A stretch of DNA of 20,203 nucleotides, taken from positions 1 to 20,203 of the forward strand of contig NCSJ02000526.1 of assembly GCA_002812745.2 (NCBI GenBank), written 5' to 3'. This DNA is from Scytalidium lignicola (Eukaryota > Ascomycota > Leotiomycetes). Below the pieces are notes generated by a model. The model saw only the letters and a program-made list of their open reading frames with translations, did not search any database and had not been told where the DNA came from. Shown here piece after piece: positions 1 through 9,457 of the stretch. A program made the translations under genes and the position numbers. Position 1 is the stretch's first letter; each line of letters starts with the position of its first letter.

Positions 1-440
1 TATTATATTTATATTTATGTTATAATTTTGCTTATTAATATATANTTAAGTTTTTCTTATTATATATATTCTTAATTTTTTATTTAAGTCTTTAACTAAG
101 TNAAGAAATTTATNAAAAGACAAAAAAAACTTAAATTGAAGAATAAGGANTTTTATGTTTTTATCTTAACATTCTTATTCTTTATAATTATTTTTACTAC
201 TTTAATTATTAAGTANTTTTTTAAACATTTTTTATTTAATAATTGTTTTTTTTGTATAAGCATTTTCTATAACTATTATTACTTTTTTTTTCTAGTCTAT
301 TATATATACTATTCNTTTTTATGTTAATTTTAAATAAAATCATTTCTTTCTTTGCAATTACTTTAAAGTTATCTTATTATTATTAGTTTAATAATGTTTT
401 AGATAAAAAGCTAATGTTTTTTAGTCTTATGTTCCTTTTA
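1..440. other. AT-rich desert, no gene recognised
   Basis: Very T- and A-rich sequence with many homopolymer runs and several single N bases. A short open frame on the plus strand around 136-327 encodes only a Phe/Ile/Tyr-rich string, as any T-rich DNA would, and is not a gene. The switch to ordinary composition near base 440 is abrupt. I see no recognisable protein domain or repeat. Confidence 0.7.
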
Positions 441-651
441 TCATGTCCGAGGCCGAATAATCCAAGTACTTAATCTTGTTAATTTAGCTTTACTAGGATA
501 TAATACTACAAAACATCGTCAAAAATAACCGAACTTGCAAGCAATACAAGTAGACTACTTAGCTAAAATAGACGCATGATATATTGATTTGTCAAGGGGC
601 AATGCTTATCTGGTCTAGTTGAATGTCTTGAGAACTTCTAGCGTAGACTAT
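441..651 (-). other. 3' flank of the host gene
   Basis: Sequence of balanced composition lying downstream (on the minus strand) of the stop codon at 654-652. It belongs to the same non-mutated island as the gene and probably holds its 3' UTR and terminator. No polyadenylation signal stands out. Confidence 0.5.
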
Positions 652-1796
652 TCACAGCTCTGCGGTATACCTTCCACGGGTTGTGCCAGGTTCAAGCAGG
701 ACAAGTTGTGAGTGATAGCTACCGCCCTGTGCCTCGACATACCAACGTTTTCCTCGCTGCACCTGGGCCATCTCCCATAGTTTTTTCATAGGGTACTTTT
801 CAGTAGCTCTTACAGCGTAAAACCAAGTAAATAAACAGCGGAGATCAACCCTCAATCGTCCTTGGTATTCTTCTTCACTGCTACTGGTAAATGCAGATAG
901 ATCAGGCTCAAAGTTCACATCGTAAGCCCAAACCCATTCCTCTAGATTCAAGAAATTTCTTTCATTAGAATCAGGATTTTCGAAAAATTTCGAAGTCGAG
1001 TCTTTAGTAAAAACAAGAAAGGTATTGTTCAAAAAACCAAGTTTTAGCTGAGTTTTCTTTTTATGGAAAGCCCTAAAATATAAGCTGAAGAAATCATCAG
1101 GATAAAATTGACTTACTGCAACAAAGCTAAATGGTCAGTATTATCAATAACTTCTTCAGCCCAGTCATATCTTTTTGTACGATTTATCATCCCACATCCC
1201 TGAATAAGCACAAAACCAGAAGCACAAGGTAATTGAGCATAGGATAGATATCTATCCCATTCTTGGTTTGATCTTGTAATCGAAGCCCCGCGAAATGCCA
1301 CAAATCCCCATGAATCAAGCCCAATGACTTTTTCAATCCATTTTGGTCCTTTATTAAAATCAGCTACTCTAAACTCTGCTTGATGAGCCAAATTTTTTTC
1401 GCGACTCTTTCTCGAAACAATCAAGCCAATATTTCGAAATATTTCCGCCCTTTCTGGATTGTGAATAACTTTGCGAGCTCTGGACCATAATGCACGATCT
1501 TCCTCTGATCGTTCTCGAGCAAGAGTATTAGCATCCCATCGTTCATTTCCACTAGAGTAAATATAAAATCGATCTACAATAAGCTGGCTTTCTGCATCAG
1601 TCAGAGCTTCTGGATCCCGCGCAGCCTTGGCCATGAATTTTGATGGCGTTAAACCACTGATTTTAAGAATATTAGCATTTTTAATCAAGATACTTGGTTC
1701 GCCGCGAAGTTCTTGTTTTTCGTCTTCGGTCAACTGGTCAGGGAAGGAGATGGCCTTCTGCCACAATTCTCTCAGTTGGACAGCTGTAAGAGGCAT
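652..1796 (-). CDS. Uncharacterised ascomycete protein, two exons
   Basis: Two adjacent minus-strand frames join into one gene. Exon 1 runs 1796-1117 from an ATG. Exon 2 runs 1072-652. They are separated by a 44-base intron that starts GTAAGT and ends TTTTAG. The splice keeps the frame (a Gln codon is split CA/G) and gives 366 residues. The protein is soluble-looking, with no signal peptide or membrane segment. Residues about 160-190 contain a W-G-F-V-A-F-R motif followed by a Trp/Tyr-rich stretch. The second exon has a G-F-L-x-N-x-F-L-V motif, then W-V-W-A-Y-D and an E-Y-Q-G-R-L-R-V segment, and near the C-terminus K-L-W-E-M-A. From memory this order matches a large family of uncharacterised ascomycete proteins, so no function is assigned. 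It shows no deamination-type stops, unlike everything around it. A 32-base intron ending TTCAG is also in frame but improbably short. Confidence 0.72.
1073..1116 (-). other. Predicted 44-base spliceosomal intron
   Basis: Read on the minus strand, the donor is GTAAGT at 1116-1111 and the acceptor TTTTAG ends at 1073. A CTGAT lies between them and could serve as branch site. Removing it joins two frames that are each open to their stop, and its first in-frame stop (1115-1113) explains why exon 1 appears to end there. Short introns of this size are common in filamentous ascomycetes. Confidence 0.7.
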
Positions 1797-2040
1797 CTCT
1801 ATAATTTGCGGCCTTTGACCTTAGCGTGTACGAGAAGGGGGAGGATGGCGGAATATACCTGTGGTAAAAAGTGAAACGGTGCGCAGGTTTTGGTTAGGCT
1901 AGTGTCAGAAGCAGAAGTATCACGTGGCGCCATATCGCCTGAACAGCCTGTAACCGTGGAGCACAATTTAGGTCTTAATTACCGTTATAAAATGTTGCTT
2001 CACTGGTCGGTGAATCGTAGGCGATTTCCATCCAGATAGA
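1797..2040 (-). promoter_or_regulatory. Likely promoter/5' UTR of the host gene
   Basis: The 240 bases upstream of the ATG keep ordinary composition before the AT desert resumes near 2041-2100. A TATA-like GTATATTC (minus strand, about 1858-1851) lies some 55-60 bases before the ATG, and a pyrimidine-rich stretch follows it. The assignment rests on position and composition only. Confidence 0.35.
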
Positions 2041-3321
2041 CTAGGCAAAGTAATAAGGTTATAATAGCTTAACCATTAATGTTAAGTAGTTAAAAGGTTA
2101 GGATATACTTACACTAATAGTAGTTACATCGTCTTCGGATAGCTGCTGTCTAGGCTGTAAACTTCAAGGTCTTCTAAGAGACTATAGCCTGATTATTAGG
2201 CGAATAACTTGTGAACCAGCTTTGATTCAAGGTTAACATACTTGTAAAAGAACTAAGATTAGTATCTAGGTTTGTATATTTGTAAGATAAGAAGTGCTTT
2301 AATAATTCTTGTAATAACTTAACAGTAAAGTTAAGTTATGAAATGAATAAGGAGATAATGATGAATTGAGAATGCTTTCATCATATTTGTAAAAGTATTC
2401 ATGATTATAAAGTTATACTTTTCGTAGCCAACTAGTATTGTTATTTACTTGTTATTCAAGGACATATCTACTAAAGAACTAACTATAATTAGCTTTTGAT
2501 TAACAGTTAAGTCAGAAATATCTGCTTAAAGATATTATAACTGTTTAAGTGATAATTGTTAATACTTCTTTTATAAATAGTAAATGGATAAGCAAATATA
2601 TACTAAGTATTAAAACTAAATTTGTTCAACTTTTACTAAGTAAAAGTAAGCTATATAAAAAAAAGCTTTAAATTAACTTTTTACTTTATTATATTACATT
2701 ATTATATAAAACTAACCTTAATAAACGAAGAAATTGTAATGAGTATATTATATATTGTAAACTTTACATAAAAGTAATCTAATGTTATAACAAAGTTAAC
2801 CTTTAAATAATTAAATAATAAAAAAGAATTAAGTATAATTAATAAGATAACTGTTTACTAACTTCTTACTTATAATTCATAGAAGATTAATACATGTAAA
2901 AGCAGTTATATACAGTTAAAGTTAATTATAATTTGTTAATAAAATAAGAAACNAAAAAGTTAAAAGCTTGTTCAAGCAAACTGTTAATAATACTAGTTAA
3001 TCATAATAAGTTTATAATTGAATAATCATTTACTAGTTTGTTAAGGCTAACTTTTATGTTAATAATGTATACTTAAATTTAAGCTTAAAACTAAATAATT
3101 TATNAAACGTTTAAATCCTTTTCTTTTTACTCAAAACTTAATGTAATTTTTCGACTAATAAAATATAATATTAACTAAATTATAATTATATACTTAATAA
3201 TTAATTTATTATAAGTAAAGGAATTATAAAAAGCTTAACTGGATATTTTTGAGTAAGTATTAATATCTTATATGTTAAAGACAATTAAGAAAATTAAATT
3301 AAAAATCTTGATTAAACTATT
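2041..3321. other. AT-rich decayed DNA, no domain recognised
   Basis: Composition becomes steadily more AT-rich from about 2041. I read the frames and found no recognisable reverse transcriptase, integrase or transposase motif and no copy of the LTRs found elsewhere in the window. The first 250 bases (to about 2290) are less decayed than the rest. The copia element at 3322 is inserted at its right end, so this stretch and 8254-9100 were once contiguous. Confidence 0.6.
3317..3321. repeat. Target-site duplication, left copy (copia A)
   Basis: CTATT immediately precedes the TG of the 5' LTR and is repeated directly after the CA end of the 3' LTR. Five bases is the normal duplication length for Ty1/copia integration. 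Confidence 0.85.
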
Positions 3322-3496
3322 TGTTGTGATATCTTATGTGTTACCTCAAGTACTACTTTCTTATTATACATGACTTCTATTTTAAGTAGTCTTATTAGTT
3401 AACTCTCTTTACTTGTGTACATACATAGTTATTACAATACCACAATATATTTGAGTAACCTTGATTATATAACCTCTTGTTATGCTTAATTCAACA
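3322..3496 (+). repeat. 5' LTR of copia A (175 bp)
   Basis: Starts TGTTGTGATATC and ends TTAATTCAACA, so it has the usual TG...CA termini. By eye it differs from the 3' LTR at about 20 positions, all but one transitions, plus a 2-base indel near the start. Confidence 0.9.
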
Positions 3497-3508
3497 GGTT
3501 ATATACTC
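3497..3508 (+). other. Possible primer-binding site of copia A
   Basis: GGTTATATACTC directly follows the 5' LTR, where the tRNA primer site belongs. It loosely resembles an initiator-Met-type half-tRNA site after deamination, but the match is too weak to name the tRNA. Confidence 0.3.
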
Positions 3509-3629
3509 TAGTAGTAATGTAATTAGGTTAACTCTTCTTTTGTGTTGATTATGTTGATTAACACCTTTTTTTTGTCTTTGTTTACCTATATCTATGTGTT
3601 TAGCCATCACCTTCAGTATAGCCAACGAT

Positions 3630-4450
3630 TCTAGAACTGTGGTTCTTTTAAAGGACTAAAGACTCAAGGGTTCAGAGAATTACAACCTTTGAAACTCTTG
3701 TCTTATGGTTTTGCTCTAGTTTAAAGGTCTTAAAGATTATGTTGATAATATTGTTTTACCTCCTAAGGAAGATACTTCTGAGTAGAAGATCTAATATAAA
3801 GATAACATCAAAACCTATATATATCTTAATGTTAATATTAACAACAAGGCTATGCTTTTGATCAAGGACTATAAGACTGTAAAGCTTGCTTAGGTTACCT
3901 TGAAAGTTCAATATTAAAGAAAAGGTTGTAATCTACAATAAAAGTTCTTGTCTAAGTTGATCTTTATCAAACACAATCACTTCAACTTTATAAGTATATA
4001 TATTATTATGTTCAAGTTGATGATGACTAATTTGAAGGCTGTCAAGGGTAATAACATAGAACTCTTCTATTAATTTGTCTTTATTTCTAGTCTTGAGGAT
4101 AAATATCCTATTTAGGTTAAATGTCAATATTCAGCTAATAAATCTGAGAAACTACTTATACTTACTTAACTTATAGAAGACATTGTTAATAAATCTATTT
4201 TTGTTATTAACTCCTTTAATGTTGTTATATATAACAAGAACAATTCTAATTTAAGTAATTTNAAAAAGCTTTAAGAACATCAAATACAACTATTGCAAAA
4301 AGAACAATTATAAGAAATCTAATTACTTTCAAAAGTATCTTGAGAAGCTTAAGGAATATAAGACAAAGTAGTCTGACAAGAAGAAGAAGAAGAAAAGTAA
4401 GGATAAACCTAAGAAATCTGATTCAAAGGATAAATTCAACATTATTAACC
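3630..4450 (+). pseudogene. copia A gag remnant with mutated CCHC zinc knuckle
   Basis: The Gag N-terminal part (about 3640-3920) reads like copia Gag, with a Leu-x-x-Tyr/Asn region, a run around D-Y-V-D-N-I-V-L-P-P, and several TAA/TAG stops. The zinc knuckle lies at 4285-4326 with CX2CX4HX4C spacing. Only the second Cys (TGC, 4294-4296) survives. The first and last Cys positions read TAC (Tyr) and the His position reads TAT (Tyr), all explained by G-to-A or C-to-T. A Lys-rich tail follows at about 4360-4430. No start codon can be fixed. Gag would have formed the particle and bound the element RNA. Confidence 0.75.
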
Positions 4451-4469
4451 TTAACTTTACTAACTTAAT

Positions 4470-5890
4470 CATTATTAATCTTATAGCTTTCTTTATGTTT
4501 ATACATAATCAATGGATTGTAAACATAAATACTATTGATCATATTACTAATAATCTTAATTAGTTCGATTCTAGTTCTTATTCAACATGTTCTAATCTTT
4601 ATCCTATGAAAACAGATAATAGTTTTGCTTTAATTATAAACATAAGCATTGTTACTCTTAAAATTACTTGTTCAGATAGTTTACTTTTTTATCTAACACT
4701 TATTAACATATAATATATACTTATGTTCTTAGTCAATATCTTCAAGGCTTTAAGACTTCTTATACAAGGTAATAGTACTTATATCACTTTATCTAGTATA
4801 TTCAATAAGAACAACGTTGAATACAACGTTGTCATTACCTCCTCTGCTAGTATTTATTTAAGATTAGTATTCATTCTAACAATGTTTATTTCAACATTCC
4901 TTGTTTATCAAACAATCCTTAGTCTGGATATTATTCATCAATGTTTAGTATATACAAGCTTTAAGGTTGTTAAGAATACTATTAAAGCTACTCTTAGTAT
5001 TAATATTAAGTTAATAAAGAAGGCCTTTGATGAAGACTTCTTCTTCTATAAAGCTTATGAGTATAATCATTCTGAAAAAGGTGTTTCTTAACAACTTAGA
5101 AAAAGATTTATCAAAGTTGATAAGGTCTTAAATATTGATATGTATATAATTACACTTATTAACTATAATAAACATTATTATGTTATTATTATTATGAATA
5201 ATTACTTTAACATTACTTGAGATTATACTTATAAAGNAAAAGAAAGGTACATATAATGTTATAGTTATATATTGTACCTTTCTTAAGAATCAGTAGAATA
5301 TTACTCTTAAACTAATTCAAATTAATAATGAAAATGAGTTTAGTAAAGAGAAACTTAATACTTTTTGTAATTATAAAAGTATTTAACATAAAGAGATTAC
5401 TCCTTATACACTATAGTAAAATGAAGTCTTTAAAAGAGTTGAACACTTTATATTTATAAAAACTCATATTATTATGATTACTATTAACATTCTTCTTATA
5501 CTCTAGAACAAGGTATACAAATTAACTATATATATTAACAATTGTCTTGTAACCAGAACTCTTATAAGTGATATCACTTTATTTAAAGCTTTTATAAAAC
5601 AAGTTTCTCTTTTTAGTACTAATTGTAAACCTGATTTATTAAACCTTTATATTGTTAGTTCTAAAATCTTTATATATGTTGACAAAGAACATTGTATAAC
5701 TTCTTAAAAGATAACTTCTAAGGCTAAAGAGAGTATATTGTTAAGCTTTGAAGATAACTTGATTTATTGTTGTTAAGTTCCTTTATACACTCACAAGTTA
5801 GTCTACACTTTCTATATTACCTTCACAAAGGGTAATCTACACTTAAAAGAGCTTGTTGTTAAAGCTCAAGATGCTAAAGCTATTATTGAA
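4470..5890 (+). pseudogene. copia A protease and integrase remnant
   Basis: The protease site at 4513-4551 keeps the copia layout (W-I-V, then the D-S/T-G-A-T-D-H-type motif). Its catalytic Asp codon now reads AAC, and the Gly and Ala have changed too; D-H survives at 4537-4542. The open stretch 4723-5091 is a stop-free part of this frame, not a separate gene: it ends in the pre-integrase zinc region (H-Q-C-L-V-Y at 4935-4952, from an H-R-R-L-G-H-type motif). The integrase core begins with an Asp at 5137-5139. After the N at 5237 the frame shifts by one, and the rest (about 5330-5800) includes I-T-P-Y-T and a V-D-K-E-H segment typical of the copia integrase C-terminal half. A Pro/Ser- and Glu-rich linker follows at about 5890-6030, with fewer stops. 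Confidence 0.8.
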
Positions 5891-6339
5891 GCTAATTCCT
5901 CACATTCTCCACTATCTCCACCTTCTACTCTGCAAGATGCAACTCTCCTTCCACAGTTGAACTCTACATTTGAGGAGGTTGTACAATTTACTGAGGAGGA
6001 GGAGGAAGTATCTGAAAATAAGCTTCCTTAAGTAATTATACCTACTAAATGTAATTGTGATCGTCTAAAAAACTCAAAGAATAAAAAGCCTGAGTTAAGA
6101 CATATTAATAACTCTGATATTACACATGTTAATCTTACAAAGAATTGTATTACATACTTACAAGTTGCAAAGTCAAGTACTTAAGCTTTATTTCCATCTT
6201 TAATTGTTTTTGGAGCTTTTCCTGATAAAGAAGAGATTCTTAGTCAAACTCTAACAGTTATTATAGCTTATAGCCACTGTCTTACAACTTGTTCTACTTT
6301 GAATTTAAGATATGCCCTAGTTGTAATAAATGATCTTAC

Positions 6340-7250
6340 AAAACCAAAATCTTACAAAGAAGCCCTTAATACTCTGTATTCTAAAGAATAAGAAGATGTC
6401 ATAGTAATTAAGCTTAAGTCTTTGATGAAGTATAAAACTTTCAAACTTACTTAGCTTCCTCCTAGAAAGCATACCTTGAAAGGCTGATAAGTCTATCATA
6501 TTAAACATAATATAAACCATCAAATTAAACACTTTAAAGTTAAGTTTATAATCAAGGGATATGAACAATGTCATAAAGTGGATTATGATCAAACTTAAGC
6601 AAATGTTGTTAAGTTAACAATATAGAAGATATTAATGTCAATTACTACTGTTCATGACTAACAAATATACTAAATGAACGTTATTACAGCCTTTCTAAAT
6701 AGTAATATCAACGTAAAGATTTATATAGATCTTTTTAAGGGATTTACTGTTAAAGATCTTCAAGCTCTTAATGTTGAATATATTGATATTGTTAATAATA
6801 ATAGTTATACTGTTCTTCTTTTATTAAAGTCCTTGTATAGACTGAAACAAGCTCTTCATTATTAATAATTAAAGTTTAATTCTAAATTAACTGAAATTAA
6901 CTTTCTTCTTCTTCAATCTAACCTCAATGTCTTCTTCAATCAACGTTTAAACATCTTTATTTACACTTATGTTGATGATTTTCTAGTTATTAGTCTTAGA
7001 AACTCTTAATTTGACAAGGTCAAGTTAATTCTTCATGATTTATTCAAAATAATCAATATAAAACTTGTATCCTAGTTTTTAAGGATATGTATTATACAAG
7101 ATTAGGAAAAACATACTATTTCTCTTATCTAAGATAAGTATATCAAGAAAATTCTTAATCGATTCAGGTATAACAACATTAAACCTTACTCTATTCCTTT
7201 TAAAGTGAATGTGGCCAAGTTCATAGTTAAATACAATAATATAACTACTC
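6340..7250 (+). pseudogene. copia A reverse transcriptase remnant
   Basis: One frame contains, in order: the Y-K-E-A-L start (6353); the H-K-V-D-Y-D-Q region (about 6570-6595), which in the family leads to A-P-V-V-K; M-N-V-I-T-A-F-L-N (6674, the first Asp position now Asn); L-L-K-S-L-Y-x-L-K-Q-A (about 6823-6856); and the polymerase core Y-V-D-D at 6968-6979, which is intact. The stop-free run at 6674-6865 is part of this frame. Several TAA/TAG codons sit at conserved Trp or Gln positions. It would have copied element RNA into DNA. Confidence 0.88.
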
Positions 7251-7439
7251 TTTNAAAATGTTCAACTTTATTCTGAAAAAGTTAATTTCATTATATATCT
7301 TATAATGTAAACATACTTTGATTTGTCCTTCCTAGTCTTCAGACTCTTACAATTCCTTCAAAATCTATCTTTACAATACTTGAAACTAGCTAAACAAGTC
7401 TTTTAATACTTATAAAGCACTTAAGATATTAGAATTACT

Positions 7440-7980
7440 TTTGAAGGTAACAAAAACCTTGATTTTTACAGTTTTAACGACTTTGATTATGGTAATTACT
7501 TGGAAATACATTATTCTACCATAAGTTACCTCTTCTTTTTAGGTGGTAGACTTATTTTATGACGTTACCAACAACTACCTTGTATTACACTGTCTACTAT
7601 AAAAGCTAAATATTATACACTCTTTAAAGTATCATGTAAAGTTATATAACTGGCTAGATTACTGTCAGAACTTTAGGTCAACATTATAAGCTTCAAAATC
7701 ACCTTAAATAATAATAATCAAAGCTTCCTTTTTATGGTTAAAACTATTGAACAATCGAAAAGGATCAAACACATTGATATTAAATATCATTTTGTACATA
7801 AGAAAGTATAATCAAAAGAGATTATTTTAAATTATGTCCTTACTGCAGATATAATAACTGATAACCTTATAAAAACTTTGAATTTAATCAAACATACAAA
7901 GTTTATAGATTTGTTAAACTTGAAATCGATTACTTTGAATTGATAAATTTCCCATTTCAAGCTTTGGTATTACACTTGCA
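7440..7980 (+). pseudogene. copia A RNase H remnant
   Basis: In the frame used after the N at 7254 the sequence reads I-S-Y-L-F-F-L-G-G (about 7521-7549), then I-T-L-S-T-I-K-A-K-Y-Y (7584-7616). The latter is the copia RNase H motif with two Glu codons changed to Lys by G-to-A. L-A-R-L-L-S-E-L follows at about 7650. It is the last coding domain before the 3' LTR, as expected for Ty1/copia. Confidence 0.82.
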
Positions 7981-8076
7981 ACATTTTGTTTTATAACTCA
8001 AGTGTCTTTGCACTTGTTTTTATATGGGATTTAGAATACTTTTACATCAATTTTCGGTACTTCGATGACATAAGAG

Positions 8077-8253
8077 TGTATTGTGATATCCTATGTACTA
8101 CCTCAAGTACTACTTTCTTATTATACATAACTTTCATTTTAAATAATCCCATTAGTTAACTCTCTTTACTTGTGTACATACATAGTTATTATAACATTAT
8201 AATATATTTGAATAACCTTGATTACACAAACTCTTGTTGTGCTTAATTCAACA
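8077..8253 (+). repeat. 3' LTR of copia A (177 bp)
   Basis: Starts TGTATTGTGATATC after a short purine run (AGAG) and ends TTAATTCAACA. It is the direct partner of 3322-3496. The 2-base size difference is next to the terminus. Confidence 0.9.
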
Positions 8254-8258
8254 CTATT
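8254..8258. repeat. Target-site duplication, right copy (copia A)
   Basis: CTATT directly follows the AACA end of the 3' LTR and matches 3317-3321, which fixes both outer element boundaries. Confidence 0.85.
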
Positions 8259-9100
8259 TAAGGTTATAATATATTAAGTAAAACAAAGTATATTTAAGGA
8301 TGAATAACTAGTATATTTATATAAAACAAGCAAGTTACTTATTAAAATATATTATAAAACTATATTTTATATTAAAGTTAATTTAATTATAACTTATAAA
8401 CGNTTTTAAAGTTTAAAATGCTATAAAAGTAAATCAAAATGTTATTAATACTCTTTGTTTAAATAGATGATTCTTTAACTAATACTACTTAATAAAAATT
8501 TATAAGCATTTCCTTTAAAAACTAAATTATAGTTAATTTATATAAAATACTTAAGTTATCTTATAGATTATACTAACTTTTAAATATAATAATATTCTTA
8601 TATAAAATAATAACTAATTATTAAATAATCTTTAATTACTTTCTTTTAAACAAACTTTAATAATATAAGATATTTATAAGTTATTCCTTGTTAATCAAAT
8701 AATAAGCAAAAAATAAATAAGTTAAAAATACTTATATTAATTAAAGTATTTACTTTTTTATTCTTTTAATCTTAAACAAGTTGAACTTCTTTGAATAAAT
8801 TAAGTTAATTTTAATATAAATAAAATGTAATGTAAAAGCTTTTCAAGTAGTATTAGTAAATATTAATTATATAATTTAAAAGATAATTTAAAATATTTTC
8901 CTTATNAATCTACAAAGTAAAAATCCTTCGATAACTTTTAATTTATAATTAAATTATATAAAGTTAAAGTATAATCTAATATTAATAAGTAAGTTAGTTA
9001 ATGTATAACTTATTAAAAAGGAAGAAAGGATTAATAAACAAAAGAATGTTCAAAGATGATATTTTAATGTTAAGATGATGTTAAGCATAAAAGGGGATAA
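8254..9100. other. AT-rich decayed DNA ending in a purine tract
   Basis: Mostly unrecognisable. Near the right end (9016-9052) one plus-strand frame reads K-R-K-K-G-L-I-N-K-R, loosely like the basic G-R-P-K-G-S-K-N-K tail of some LTR-element polyproteins. AAAAGGGGATAA at 9089-9100 is a good polypurine-tract candidate directly before the TG of the LTR at 9101. This suggests, without proving it, the 3' end of another plus-strand LTR element that was split by copia A. Confidence 0.4.
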
Positions 9101-9457
9101 TGTTATAAGTTTTACTATAATACAGTAATTAGTGTAAGCCTGAGGCTTAATACATAGCAAAGTGTATAAGAGAACTTAACAATTATATGACATGATTAGG
9201 ACTTAAAGGACTTGAAGGGTCTAAGGGGTCTATGGACTTGTAAGACTTACAAGGTCCAAGAGGTCTAGTTATATTTTACTATCTATATAAGTATACTCTA
9301 AGAATATAAGAGTAAACTCCTTGTGTTCAGCTTAAATGCATTATTAGATCTTACCTTTAACTTAGTCAACTACTTAAGTATCTCTTGTTTTTGCTATCCT
9401 TGAACATTTACCTTACCTTTAGTTATCCAATGACCTGGATAATGTAATTTTATAACA
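9101..9457 (+). repeat. LTR of a gypsy-type element (357 bp), single copy
   Basis: Begins TGTTATAA and ends TTATAACA, a perfect 8-base terminal inverted repeat with TG...CA ends. It contains a plus-strand TATA-like TATATAAG (about 9284) and an imperfect hairpin at 9234-9257 within a set of short GGACTT/GGTCT repeats. No second copy is visible in the window. The flanking bases (GATAA before, TTGTA after) do not match, so it is not a clean solo LTR. The purine tract and TATA suggest plus orientation. Position alone would make it the 3' LTR of the minus-strand gypsy element at 9458-11877. Confidence 0.65.

Larger units (their letters stand above)
3322..8253 (+). mobile_element. Full-length Ty1/copia retrotransposon, heavily RIP-decayed (copia A)
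   Basis: A complete 4932-base element with LTRs in direct orientation at both ends, flanked by the 5-base duplication CTATT (3317-3321 and 8254-8258). The internal domain order is Gag with a zinc knuckle, protease, integrase, reverse transcriptase, RNase H, which defines Ty1/copia. Every domain is interrupted by stops of the kind made by C-to-T or G-to-A change (TAA for CAA, TAG/TGA for TGG), with few indels. Gag, protease and the start of integrase share one frame (about 3630-5230). The frame moves near the N at 5237 and again near the N at 7254. The element is dead as read. It inserted before most of the mutation, since both LTRs are mutated independently. Confidence 0.93.

Noticed and set aside
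1627..1818. Plus-strand open frame of 63 codons
   Set aside because: It overlaps exon 1 of the host gene on the opposite strand and has no domain or context of its own.
2187..2201. Small GCCT...AGGC hairpin as a terminator or tRNA arm
   Set aside because: A four-base stem with no tRNA features around it is expected by chance.
4723..5091. Stand-alone 122-residue protein gene
   Set aside because: It is a stop-free stretch of the copia A protease-integrase frame and contains the pre-integrase zinc region. It has no independent start context.
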